64,000 bases of DNA from Bryobacteraceae bacterium (GTDB lineage: Bacteria; Acidobacteriota; Terriglobia; Bryobacterales; Bryobacteraceae): NCBI GenBank assembly GCA_019752335.1, contig JAIEMJ010000018.1, positions 1 to 64,000 of the forward strand, written 5' to 3'. A program made the position numbers and the translations under genes. Shown here piece after piece: positions 42,809 through 51,776 of this stretch (position 1 is the stretch's first letter; the number at the start of each line of letters is the position of its first letter). Below the pieces are notes generated by a model that did not search any database, was not told the origin of the DNA, and worked only from the letters and a program-made list of their open reading frames with translations.

Positions 42809-43783
42809 CTAACGCGCCGACCCGCCCGCCAACTGCGCGCCCTTCTTCTGCCGGATCTCGCGGACCGCGTAAATCCGCCGGCCCTGGCTCTCGAAATACG
42901 TCCGCATCAGTAGCTCACCCAGGATCCCCGTGGAGAACATCATCAAGCCACCCAACAGCAACAGGGCCCCCGCGATCATCAGCGGACCATGGTCCGCCAC
43001 CAGGTGGCCGCCCGTCAGCTTGAACACCGTCAGGTACGCCATAATCGCGCCACCCAGCACCGTCCCCACCAAGCCCACCATGCCGAAGAAATGCATGGGC
43101 CGCGTGAAGTACTTCAGCAGGAAGCGGATCGTCAAGATGTCGAACAGCACGCGGAACGTCCGGCTCAATCCGTAGTGCGATACGCCGGCCGGCCGCGTGA
43201 TGTTGCGAATCGGCACTTCCACGATGCGCGCGCCGTAGAAGCTCGCCAGCGCCGGGATGAAGCGATGCAGTTCACCATACAGGTTGATGTCGCGGATGAT
43301 CTCGGCCCGGTAGGCCTTAAAGGTCGTACCGAAGTCGTGCAAGTCGACGCCCGAAGCCTTCGACATCAGCCAATTCGCGATCCGCGAAGGGAAGCGGCGC
43401 GTCACCGCGTTATCCACCCGGTCCTTGCGCCAGCCACTGGCGATGTCGTAGCCCTCTTCGAGCTTCGAAAGCAGCTTGGGGATGTCGGCCGGATCGTGCT
43501 GCAGGTCGCCATCCATGGAGATCAGAATCTTACCCTGCGCTTCGTCGAAGCCGGCGGACAGCGCGGCCGTCTGACCGAAATTGCGGCGCAGGCGAATCAC
43601 CTTCAGGTGGCCGTCGGTCTCCGCTAAGTTCGCCAGCAACTCAAACGAACGGTCGCTGGAGGCGTCATCGATAAAGATGATTTCGTAGGCGCGGCTGAGT
43701 TGCTCCATCACCTTTGTCAATCCGTCGTAGAGGGGCAGAATAGACGGCTCTTCGTTGTGAATCGGAATGACGATGGAAATCAT
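42809..43783 (-). CDS. dolichol-phosphate-mannose-synthase-like GT2 with two C-terminal membrane helices
   Basis: A 324-residue enzyme. ISIVIPIHNEEPSILPLYDG at the start, FIDDASSDRSFELL, RNFGQTAALSAGFDEAQG, and SMDGDLQHDPADIP (DxD) mark the catalytic domain, and AYRAEIIRDINLYGELHRFI the acceptor loop. Two hydrophobic spans near residues 232-255 and 270-295 anchor it, as in ArnC/GtrB-type polyprenyl-phosphate glycosyltransferases. It moves a sugar from a nucleotide to a polyprenyl phosphate on the inner face. The partner HAD gene may form an operon. Confidence 0.9.
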   Translation of the reverse strand: MISIVIPIHNEEPSILPLYDGLTKVMEQLSRAYEIIFIDDASSDRSFELLANLAETDGHLKVIRLRRNFGQTAALSAGFDEAQGKILISMDGDLQHDPADIPKLLSKLEEGYDIASGWRKDRVDNAVTRRFPSRIANWLMSKASGVDLHDFGTTFKAYRAEIIRDINLYGELHRFIPALASFYGARIVEVPIRNITRPAGVSHYGLSRTFRVLFDILTIRFLLKYFTRPMHFFGMVGLVGTVLGGAIMAYLTVFKLTGGHLVADHGPLMIAGALLLLGGLMMFSTGILGELLMRTYFESQGRRIYAVREIRQKKGAQLAGGSAR

Positions 43784-43821
43784 GTCCCCTTCAGTTTAGC
43801 AGCCCAGTATAATAAGCACCA

Positions 43822-45084
43822 ATGAAACGCCGACACTTGCTGGGTCCGCTCGCCGCCGTTCCCTTCCTTTGGAGCCAGGAAAAACCCGCCAAACTCAAGA
43901 TCGACCGGGTGGAATTCCTGCGCCTGGAAGGCACGCGGACCGTGGAACGCGGCGTCAACAACCAACACCAGGTGAACCCGCTGCACGTCTACGACGGCCT
44001 CCGGCCCGGCGAATACCGCGACGGCGCGCCCACCACCACCAGCGCCAGGATCACCGCCCTTTATCTGCGCATCACCACCACCGAAGGTTTCACCGGCCTC
44101 TACGGACCGGTCGACACCGAAGCGGCCATTGTCGTGGAAGGCCAACTTGCAGGCTTCCTGCGCGGCAAGGACCCGCTGGCCGTCGAAGCCCTCTGGGACC
44201 AGATGCATCGCTCCAATCGCCACGCCCGTTCCAGCCACTTCATGATGGCCATCTCCGCCGTCGACTGCGCCCTCTGGGACCTCCGCGGCCGTTACTTCAA
44301 CGGTCCCGTCTACCGGCTCTTGGGCGGTCCCACCCGCGCCGCCGCCACCGTCTACGGCAGCACGCTTGGCTATTCGGTTGAACTGGAAAAGGCCTTTGCT
44401 CGCGCCCGTCTCCTCAAGGAGCAGGGCTTCCGTCACCAGAAATGGTTCCTCGCCTATGGCCCCGGCGACGGCCTCGCCGGCCTCGAGAAGAACGTTAACC
44501 TCGTGCGCACGCTGCGCGAAGCCGTCGGCCCCGATGTCGACCTCATGTTCGACGCCTTCATGGGCTGGGACCTCACCTACGCCACCGCCTGGGCCAAGCG
44601 CGTCGAGCCCTTCGCCCCGCGTTGGCTCGAGGAACCCTTCCACGTCGACAAGCTTGAGAGCTTTGCCGCCTTGCGCCGCGCCACGGCCGTGCCCGTCGCT
44701 ACCGGCGAGCACTTCTACGGCCGCTGGGAGGTCCAGCGCTTCCTCCGCCACGAGGCCATCACCGTCGTCCAGGCCGACCCCGAATGGTGCGGCGGCGTCT
44801 CCGAACTCGTCAAAATCGCCACCCTCTGCTCCTCCTTCGACGCTCAGCTCATCCCCCACGGCCACAGCCTGCACGCCGCCGTTCATGTCTCGGCGAGCCA
44901 AAGCCCGATGACCTGTCCGCTGAACGAGTATCTGATCTTGAAGATGCAGAGCTACTACCACTTCGAGAAGAATCCGCCGGTGGTGGTGAATGGACAAGTC
45001 GCCCTCAGCGAGCGCCCCGGCTTCGGCATCGACCTCGACCCCGCCAAGGCCACCCGTATGGACGTGGTGAAGCTGCTGGCGTAA
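43822..45084 (+). CDS. enolase-superfamily (mandelate racemase-like) enzyme with leader
   Basis: A 420-residue protein with a leader MKRRHLLGPLAAVPFLW that is twin-arginine-like but weak. The MR/MLE capping domain is at about 30-160 (SAVDCALWDLRGRYFNGPVY). The barrel has the metal ligands Asp in MFDAFMGWD, Glu in LEEPFHVD and Glu in TGEHFYGR, and late PHGHSLHAAVH with a catalytic-type His. Family members abstract an alpha proton from sugar acids or dipeptides. Substrate unknown. Convergent with the PQQ gene. Secretion would be unusual for the superfamily. Confidence 0.83.
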   Translation: MKRRHLLGPLAAVPFLWSQEKPAKLKIDRVEFLRLEGTRTVERGVNNQHQVNPLHVYDGLRPGEYRDGAPTTTSARITALYLRITTTEGFTGLYGPVDTEAAIVVEGQLAGFLRGKDPLAVEALWDQMHRSNRHARSSHFMMAISAVDCALWDLRGRYFNGPVYRLLGGPTRAAATVYGSTLGYSVELEKAFARARLLKEQGFRHQKWFLAYGPGDGLAGLEKNVNLVRTLREAVGPDVDLMFDAFMGWDLTYATAWAKRVEPFAPRWLEEPFHVDKLESFAALRRATAVPVATGEHFYGRWEVQRFLRHEAITVVQADPEWCGGVSELVKIATLCSSFDAQLIPHGHSLHAAVHVSASQSPMTCPLNEYLILKMQSYYHFEKNPPVVVNGQVALSERPGFGIDLDPAKATRMDVVKLLA

Positions 45085-45138
45085 GCGGTCGTACTCTCGG
45101 TACGATCATCGCTGATCGCCGAGGGCGCAAATGAGGAC

Positions 45139-47424
45139 TTACGGTAACCCGAAAGTGAGAATATTGGCGCCGACGGCGAGGGAGATGTACTGCCGGCCTC
45201 CGGCGGTGAACGTCATTGGCGAAGTCTTGATCGTGGCGTTGAGCGGGAGGCGCCAGAGGGTTTTGCCGGTGCGCTCGTCGGCGGCGATGAAGTAGCCGCT
45301 CGCGTCGCCGTAGAAGAGTAAGCCGCCGGCGGTGCCGAGAATTCCCGCTACGCGCTTGCCGTCCACCGGACCCGTTTGCGGCACCTCCCACACAATGCGC
45401 CCGGTTTCAATATCGAGCGCTCGCAGGTACTTCTTGCCGGGGTCCTCCGGGGGCAGGGCGGTCTTCCAGCTTCCGGGCAGTAACTGCACGCGGCACTTCT
45501 CTGAGGCCATCACGTAATACAGCCGCGTTACCGGGCTGTAGGCCGTTCCATTCCAATTCGTTGCGTGCTCGGGACAACTTAAGTTACTCGGCGGCGACAG
45601 TACCGGCCGTCCGTCTGGCCCGATGCCGCTGGCCCAAGTGAGTCGATGCAGGAAGGATTTCGCGAGGAGTAACTCGCCTTTCAGCCGGTCAAAGACATAG
45701 AAGAACCCATTGCGATCGGCGTGCAGCAGCAGCTTGCGCGGCTGTCCGCGATAGACCGTGTCGACGAGCACGTTCGGTTCGGTGGCGTCCCAGTCGCGGA
45801 CGTCGTGCGGCGTGAACTGATAGTGCCACTTCCGTTGGCCGGTATTGGGATCGAGCGCGAGCACGCAGTCCGTGTAAAGGTTATCGCCGCCGCGCTCGCG
45901 GTCATCCGAGTTGGGCCAGGGGTTGCCGGTGGCCCAGTAGAGCGTGTCGGAGGCGGGATCGTAAGAGCCGGTGAACCAGGTGGCGCCGCCGCCCAGTTTG
46001 TAGGAAGTGCCTTGCCAGGTCTCGGCGCCCGGTTCGCCCGCGGTGGGCACGGTCCAATGGCGCCAGCGGCGCTGGCCGGTGCCGGCATCGTAGGCATCGA
46101 GAAAGCCGCGGATGCCCCAGTCGCCACCGGCGACGCCGGCGATCACCATGTCTTTCACGATCAGCGGCGCGATGGTGCCGCCGTACTTCTGCGGCTCGTC
46201 CGGCATAGTCACTTCCCAGACGACGGTGCCGGTAAGGCGGTTCAAGGCCAGCAGATGCGCGTTGTCGGTGACGAAGAAGAGGTGATCACCCAGGATGGCG
46301 ACGCCGCGGTTGGTGCCGAGCGACGGGTCCGAGACGAGGCCTTCGGTGCGCGGACGTCCGTAGCGCCAGATCAACTGGCCGGTGAGCGCGTCGAGCGCCA
46401 GGACCTGGTTGGGCCCGGTGGCGTACATGATGCCGTCGGCGACGATGGGTACGGTCTCCAGGCCAAAGTAGCGCATATTCTCGCGGAAATAGGGCGTATC
46501 GGGAAGGAATTGGGTCCACAGCGGAATGGTGAAGCTCCACTTCAGGCTGAGTTGCCGGACGTTGGCCGTGTTCACCTCTTTCAAGGGACTGTAGCGATTG
46601 CCGCTCAGGTTGCCGTTGTAGGTGAGCCAGTCGCCGGGGCGGGGATTCGCGAGGCGGGCGAAGTCGACGCCGCCGGGCAGGCTGGGTGCGGGGGCCTTCC
46701 GGAGCGGCTCCAGCCCTTTCAGGCTGCCCAGGTAGGCGAGCAGATTCTGCAAGACGGGCTCGGGTGCCTGCAGCGCCGGCATGGCGGAGCCAGGCTCCTC
46801 GGTGAGCCGGGCGACGCGATCCAGGCTTACCGGCTCCAGGCGGCCTTCCGGCGTCTGCAAGGTGACATCGTAATCGCTGCGGCTGCGCAAAAAGCCTCGC
46901 CGGACGGACCCGTCGCGCAGTTGCAGCGTGGCCTGGCGATAGCCGTCGACCACCTGCGCGCCGGGCTGCAATAAGGACTCGCGGAGTTGCTCCACCGTCA
47001 AGCGGCGCGCGACGGCCGTAAGGTCAGGGCCTTTGGCGCTGCCGGCGCCGGATACGAGATGACAGGTGGCGCACCGGCCCGCGCCCGCGAAGTAGGCTTG
47101 GCCCGCGGCGCGGTCACCGGGGATGACGGCCTCGGCGGCCGTCGCGTTGAGCGACACGATCATGGCCACCAAGCCGTCGAGCGTCGCGGCGGGCAGGGGA
47201 AAGGCGGGCATGCCGGCGGCGGGGATGCCGCGCGTAATGATCGTGCGCAGGTTTGCGGGGGAGCGCCGCCGCAAGCGGGCGCTCCCCAAGAGTCCCGGAC
47301 CCTGCTGGGTCCCGCGGGCATCCTCGCCATGGCAACCGGCGCACTGTTTGGCGTAGGTCTCGCGCACGTCCGTCTGCGCGAAGGCAGAGAGGGTAAAGAG
47401 AAAGAGGAGCGTTTTAACGGCCAT
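45139..47424 (-). CDS. exported PQQ-dependent dehydrogenase with two N-terminal cytochrome c domains (paralogue)
   Basis: A 761-residue paralogue of the 12637 gene with the same plan: signal peptide (1-17), heme site C28-x-x-C31-H32, second site near C118-x-x-C121-H122, then a short region RGFLRSRSDYDVTLQTPEGR, and the quinoprotein beta-propeller from about 255 (LIWRYGRPRTEG, GTVVWEVTMP, QRRWRHWTVP, LYWATGNPWPNSDDRERGGD, GRIVWEVPQTG, GKTLWRLPLN). It overlaps by 11 bases the upstream amidohydrolase and is the second gene of that pair. Likely a periplasmic alcohol or sugar oxidase; substrate unknown. Confidence 0.88.
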   Translation of the reverse strand: MAVKTLLFLFTLSAFAQTDVRETYAKQCAGCHGEDARGTQQGPGLLGSARLRRRSPANLRTIITRGIPAAGMPAFPLPAATLDGLVAMIVSLNATAAEAVIPGDRAAGQAYFAGAGRCATCHLVSGAGSAKGPDLTAVARRLTVEQLRESLLQPGAQVVDGYRQATLQLRDGSVRRGFLRSRSDYDVTLQTPEGRLEPVSLDRVARLTEEPGSAMPALQAPEPVLQNLLAYLGSLKGLEPLRKAPAPSLPGGVDFARLANPRPGDWLTYNGNLSGNRYSPLKEVNTANVRQLSLKWSFTIPLWTQFLPDTPYFRENMRYFGLETVPIVADGIMYATGPNQVLALDALTGQLIWRYGRPRTEGLVSDPSLGTNRGVAILGDHLFFVTDNAHLLALNRLTGTVVWEVTMPDEPQKYGGTIAPLIVKDMVIAGVAGGDWGIRGFLDAYDAGTGQRRWRHWTVPTAGEPGAETWQGTSYKLGGGATWFTGSYDPASDTLYWATGNPWPNSDDRERGGDNLYTDCVLALDPNTGQRKWHYQFTPHDVRDWDATEPNVLVDTVYRGQPRKLLLHADRNGFFYVFDRLKGELLLAKSFLHRLTWASGIGPDGRPVLSPPSNLSCPEHATNWNGTAYSPVTRLYYVMASEKCRVQLLPGSWKTALPPEDPGKKYLRALDIETGRIVWEVPQTGPVDGKRVAGILGTAGGLLFYGDASGYFIAADERTGKTLWRLPLNATIKTSPMTFTAGGRQYISLAVGANILTFGLP

Positions 47425-48847
47425 AGTTCCCCAGAATCGCTTGGCCCGGCTTTACGCCCGGCACGGTGGCGCCGTCGCGCACCACGGTGACGCCGTTCAC
47501 CAGAACGTGGGCGATGCCGGTGGAGAAACTGAGCTTCTCAAAGGTGGCGGTGTCGCGGATGGTGGCGGCGTCGAAGACGGTGATGTCGGCGTCGGCACCC
47601 ACTTTCAGGCGCCCTTTGCGCTTCATCGCCGGCGCAACGGCTTCCACGCGCCGGGCGGGGTCGATGGTCATTTTCGCCAGTCCCTGCATCAGCGTGAGTA
47701 CCTTCTCTTCGCGCACGTAGAGGCCCAGCACGCGGCTAAACGTGCCGGCGCTGCGCGGATGCGCGCCCGGCGCGTAGGGCATGCCGTCGCTGGCTACCAT
47801 CACAAAGGGCGACGCCATGGCACGGGCGATCCATTCGGGCTTCATCAGGTGCATGATCACCGTGCCGCCTTGCGGACGGTAGCGCGCGAAGGTTTCGGCC
47901 GTCAGGCGCTCGCCGGTCTTCTCCCATTGGACGTCGCCATAGCTGATGCCCAGGCGCTTCTGCCAGCCCTCGTCGAAGATGGTGCTTTCGAGATGAGTAG
48001 ACGCGGCCGTGTACGGGTAGGCCTCGGTGGTGATGTCGAGCCCGCGTTTGCGCGCGCCGCCGATCAGATCCAGAACCACGGGCAAAGCGCCCAGGCTCAT
48101 GCTATTCACGTGGACGATGTGCAAGGATGCGCCGGTGGCGGCGGCATTGGCGATCACCTCCTGCATCGCCTCCACCTCCATGGAGCGCACGTGCGTGTAG
48201 ATGGGCACCTTCCACCGCGCGGCCATTTCGAAGACGCGCAAGATCTCTTCGCGCGAGGCGCCAGGGTAGTATTGGTGCGCCATGCCGATGCCGAGCCCGC
48301 CTTCGCGGAGGCCGCGCTCGAGCCCCGCGGCGAGGCGCGTGATCTCTTCGGGCGTCCGGAGGGGCTCATAGCGGCCGGGGCTCATGAGTTCGTTCCAGCC
48401 CAGCGGCGTGGTGCGCGCCTTGGCCTCCAGCGCGGCGAATTGCGGCATCACGGTGGTCCGCGTGATGCCATGCGACGCCGTCGCACCGTAGTTGATCCAG
48501 GCGTTGTTGGCCCGCTCCTTGAGGTAAGCCGCGACGCTGGCCACGCCCACTTCGAGCTCGAGCGCCGTGGTGACGCCGTCGTGCATCTGGTACTCATTGG
48601 CCTCGTTGCTTTGGCCGTGCGCATGGATGTCGATGAAGCCGGGCGCCACCACCTTGCCGGTGGCATTGATGACGGACTTGCCCGTCAGCGGGCGGGCGCT
48701 GATGGCTTCAATCCGGCCGGCGCGGATGCCGATGTGCCGCACGCTGTCGAGCCCGCTCTCCGGATCCATGACCCGGCCGTTGGCGATCACCAGGTCGTAG
48801 CTTGGCGCTTGCAGGAGGAAGGGTAGCAAGAGAATCAGCGGAGTCAT
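47414..48847 (-). CDS. exported D-aminoacylase/amidohydrolase-like enzyme
   Basis: A 477-residue amidohydrolase from ATG 48847 with a leader PLILLLPFLLQAPS. The metal motif is VAPGFIDIHAHGQ (HxH), then YTHVRSMEVEA and HIVHVNSMSLGA with His ligands and MVASDGMP with Asp. The N-terminal and C-terminal beta strands (VIANGRVMDPESGLDS, ADITVFDAATIRD) form the typical composite domain. The pattern matches N-acyl-D-amino acid deacylases and dihydroorotase-like enzymes. A much longer open frame upstream is a GC-skew artefact. The downstream PQQ dehydrogenase gene overlaps it by 11 bases. Confidence 0.86.
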   Translation of the reverse strand: MTPLILLLPFLLQAPSYDLVIANGRVMDPESGLDSVRHIGIRAGRIEAISARPLTGKSVINATGKVVAPGFIDIHAHGQSNEANEYQMHDGVTTALELEVGVASVAAYLKERANNAWINYGATASHGITRTTVMPQFAALEAKARTTPLGWNELMSPGRYEPLRTPEEITRLAAGLERGLREGGLGIGMAHQYYPGASREEILRVFEMAARWKVPIYTHVRSMEVEAMQEVIANAAATGASLHIVHVNSMSLGALPVVLDLIGGARKRGLDITTEAYPYTAASTHLESTIFDEGWQKRLGISYGDVQWEKTGERLTAETFARYRPQGGTVIMHLMKPEWIARAMASPFVMVASDGMPYAPGAHPRSAGTFSRVLGLYVREEKVLTLMQGLAKMTIDPARRVEAVAPAMKRKGRLKVGADADITVFDAATIRDTATFEKLSFSTGIAHVLVNGVTVVRDGATVPGVKPGQAILGNYGR

Positions 48848-48910
48848 GGGGTTAGTGTAACGCCAAGCGCTAGTACGGGCCTTCGCGGGGTTTTGTGCGA
48901 TAACCAAGGG

Positions 48911-51355
48911 GTGAGGACGATTGCGTTTTGGCTTGGTCTGGCGCTGGCTCTCCAGGCGGACGAAAAGGTAGCCGGCTGGGAGTCGGCACCCTCTGCCACC
49001 GGGCTCTACGGCGATCAGGAGATTCGCTTCCGCGTCGTCGGGGGCCAGGCGGTGGCCGAAGGCGACATGATTCTCGGCTCCGTCTCCGAAGCCAAGACAC
49101 GCGCCGGACTCATCGCCCTCAACCCGTCCACCCGCTGGCCGGAGAATCGCATCCCTTACGTGATTGACCCGGGTCTCTCCAACGCGGCCCGCGTCACCAC
49201 CGCCATTTCCACTTGGGAGCAACTCACTCCGTTCCGCTTTGTGGTGCGCACGACGGAAACTTCTTTCGTGCGCTTTCGCCGGGACCCCAGCGGTTGCAAC
49301 GCCAACCTGGGACGCACGGGCGCCGAGCAGTTCGTCAACCTCGCCGACGCCTGCTCCACCGGCAACACGATTCACGAAATAGGCCATGCCCTCGGCCTGA
49401 GCCATGAGCAGGGCCGGCGCGATCGCTTTGCCTATATCAGCATGAATTACCCCAATATCGACAAGCGCTATTGGGACCAATACGACGCCCAGTTGCGCTC
49501 CTTTGACCAAGGGCCTTACGACTACGCGTCGATCATGCATTACTCGCGCACCGGCTTTAACCGCAACGCGCAGCCCGCTTTTGAGAGCGTGCCGCCCGGC
49601 ATCCCGGTCGGCCAGCGCGCGACACTCTCCATGGGCGACGTCCTCGCCGGTTACCGCATCGCCGACACGCCCTACCCTGGCTTCATCGTCGATTCCATCC
49701 CGAGTGGACTCCCGCTTATGGTCGACGGCGAATCCGTCACCACCCCGCGCATCTACGGCAACTGGCAACCCGGCCAGGAGCACACCATCGAAGCTCCGGA
49801 GGTGAATGGCGCCACCGCCCTTACCCGCTATCAGTACGTGCGCTGGGCCCACGGCGGAGACCGTCAACAGCGCGTGACGCTCACCGATGGCGGACGCTTG
49901 CTGGTGGTCCACTACGCGCAAGATGTGCTGGTCCGCGTCGGGGCCGGCACCGGCGGCACCGCTCGCCTGGAGCCGCCCTCGCCCGATGGCTTCTACCGCA
50001 TGGGCACGCCCATCCGCGTGGTGGCCGAGGCCGCCGAAGGCTTCTCTTACCTCAGTTGGACGGCCGGCGTGGGCGGCGCCATCGATAGCGCCGGCAATGG
50101 CATCGGCCAGGCGCTGAACCCCTCGCCGTTGCTCGTGCTGCGCGAAGGTCTCTTTTATCAGGCCAACTTCTCGCGCAATCCAGTCACCACGGTGGCCACG
50201 GATCCGCCCGGCGTGCCGATTACCGTGAACAACGTCTCCGGCTTGGGTCCGCGAGGCTTTACTTTTGCCGCCGGCGCCATGCAGACCATCACGACCGCTG
50301 AGACGATTCTCCAGGGCAACGACACTGTCCGGTATCGCTTCACCGGTTGGACTCGCAATGGCGAGCCCGTGGAGGGCCGCGCCCTCTCCTTCGCCGGTCC
50401 CACGGCCAACACTCTCTTTGTCGCCAAGTTTACGCCCGAGCATCTGGTTACCTTCAATACGGACTGGGTGATCGTAGCCGGCACGCCGCGACCCTCCGTC
50501 GATAACATCGAGATCAACCCTCGCGGTCCCGATGGTTACTACCCGGCCGGTACCCTCCTGAACTTTCGCGCCACCAGCGCCGACACGTTTCGCTTCCTCA
50601 ACTGGAGCTATGACTTCTCCGGCTTGGCAGCGGAGCGACAGGTGGAGGTGAATGACCAGATCTACGCCGTGGCCAATTTCACGTCGCCGGTCTTCTTGAA
50701 CGCGCGGGCCATCGTCGGCGCGAGTAGCTTGCAGCCCAATTTCGGCATCTCGCCCGGCGAGTTGGTCTGGGTGCATTCGGCCGAGGTTGGCCCGGAGGAA
50801 GCCGTGGACGCCGTGCCGGTGGAGGGCGTCTGGCCGGCCACGCTCGCGAGCGTGCGCGTGCTGTTCAACGGAGTGCCCGGGGCCATGGTGCGCGCGGAGC
50901 GCAGCCGCGTGCTGGTGGCCGCGCCCTTTGATTTGCCCGACGGTTTGTTGCCGGTTGTAGTCGAGCGCGAGGGCGTCCGGCGTGGCACGCCGCAGTTGGG
51001 CTCCGTGGTTTCGAATCCGGCGCTGGAGACGCGCGATGGGTCGGGACGAGGCGAAGCCGGACGCGCCGCACCTGGCGGGGTGCTGGAGTTGCGTTTCACG
51101 GGGGCCGGCGTCACCTCGCCCGCCACGCCGCCCGGACGCGCCGCCGCCGGTCCGCCTGCCGCCGCCGTCGTCGTACGGCTCGGGGGCCGCGATTTTCCGG
51201 CCACCGCGGTCTTCCCGGTGCCGGACCGTCCCAACAGCTTCCGCCTCGAGCTACGCCTGCCAGACGATATGCCGAGGGGTCCGCAAGCCGTTGAAGTCGG
51301 CGTCGGTGCGCGCGGCTCGCAGACAGGCGTCTTCGTGCTGATCTCCGGCGAGTAA
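48911..51355 (+). CDS. secreted astacin-family metalloprotease with InlB-type repeats
   Basis: An 814-residue protein from GTG 48911 (AAGGGG ahead; TTG 48893 is less likely). A signal peptide (1-16) is followed by the astacin domain about 65-245: ENRIPYVIDPGL, the zinc motif HEIGHALGLSHEQGR (H155, H159, H165, catalytic Glu156) and the Met-turn SIMHYSRTG (Met209, Tyr211). Residues 245-600 hold four to five repeats of the divergent InlB B-type with phrases GFSYLSWTAGVGG and FRFLNWSYDFSG. The last 220 residues (FLNARAIVGASSLQPNFG, RVLFNGVPGAMVRAERSRV) resemble the TIGR03437-type domain. Degrades proteins outside the cell. Confidence 0.87.
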   Translation: MRTIAFWLGLALALQADEKVAGWESAPSATGLYGDQEIRFRVVGGQAVAEGDMILGSVSEAKTRAGLIALNPSTRWPENRIPYVIDPGLSNAARVTTAISTWEQLTPFRFVVRTTETSFVRFRRDPSGCNANLGRTGAEQFVNLADACSTGNTIHEIGHALGLSHEQGRRDRFAYISMNYPNIDKRYWDQYDAQLRSFDQGPYDYASIMHYSRTGFNRNAQPAFESVPPGIPVGQRATLSMGDVLAGYRIADTPYPGFIVDSIPSGLPLMVDGESVTTPRIYGNWQPGQEHTIEAPEVNGATALTRYQYVRWAHGGDRQQRVTLTDGGRLLVVHYAQDVLVRVGAGTGGTARLEPPSPDGFYRMGTPIRVVAEAAEGFSYLSWTAGVGGAIDSAGNGIGQALNPSPLLVLREGLFYQANFSRNPVTTVATDPPGVPITVNNVSGLGPRGFTFAAGAMQTITTAETILQGNDTVRYRFTGWTRNGEPVEGRALSFAGPTANTLFVAKFTPEHLVTFNTDWVIVAGTPRPSVDNIEINPRGPDGYYPAGTLLNFRATSADTFRFLNWSYDFSGLAAERQVEVNDQIYAVANFTSPVFLNARAIVGASSLQPNFGISPGELVWVHSAEVGPEEAVDAVPVEGVWPATLASVRVLFNGVPGAMVRAERSRVLVAAPFDLPDGLLPVVVEREGVRRGTPQLGSVVSNPALETRDGSGRGEAGRAAPGGVLELRFTGAGVTSPATPPGRAAAGPPAAAVVVRLGGRDFPATAVFPVPDRPNSFRLELRLPDDMPRGPQAVEVGVGARGSQTGVFVLISGE

Positions 51356-51370
51356 CGCGGTTCTGATGTC

Positions 51371-51770
51371 ATGAGGACTACCATTGATGGCGCCGGCCGG
51401 GTGGTAATTCCCAAAGTCCTTCGGGATCAAGTTCCGCCTCGATGCCGGCCAATCGCTCTCTCTCATCCCACACACTTTGCTGGAGACTTACTCGGTGATG
51501 ACCCGCATGCCCGAACCTTTCCGCAAGCCACCCGCGCTCGTGAAAGAGCTTTTGCAGAATTTCCCCTCACTGACTTACCCCTTCCGGCGGATGTCTGGCA
51601 GTTGCTATCGGACTTGGCGGACAAAGGCATGGGCGGAGGGCAGACCTACGACCGCTGGATTGCCTGGACCGCTTACCAGGCAGGTGTCCAGCAATTGGTG
51701 ACCTGGAACGTACGCCTTCCCGGGCCTCGAGCTTGTGGCGCCGGGGCCGCGAACTGGCCGTTAGCTTGGC
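51371..51770 (+). pseudogene. decayed VapBC toxin-antitoxin locus (AbrB-like antitoxin fused to PIN remnant)
   Basis: The first codons, MRTTIDGAGRVVIPKVLRD, are the start of an AbrB/MazE-type antitoxin. The rest of that domain, GIKFRLDAGQSLSL, continues in a different frame, then jumps directly into the middle of a PIN toxin: HTLLETYSVMTRMPEPF, later DVWQLLSDLADKGMGGGQTYD and RWIAWTAYQAGVQQLVTWNV, again in the first frame. So at least two frame changes (near 51420 and 51560) and an internal deletion of the antitoxin C-half and toxin N-half (with the first catalytic Asp) are needed. The late PIN motif TYDRWIA retains an Asp. Not functional as read. Confidence 0.72.
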
Positions 51771-51776
51771 TAGCCC

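Noticed and set aside
45085-45138. Hairpin TCGTAC/GTACGA between convergent genes
   Set aside because: Only six pairs and no T run; not enough to call a terminator.
48848-50776. Long upstream extension of the amidohydrolase frame on the minus strand
   Set aside because: The real start ATG 48847 gives a leader and the family N terminus. The extension is antisense to the astacin gene and has no protein-like motif.
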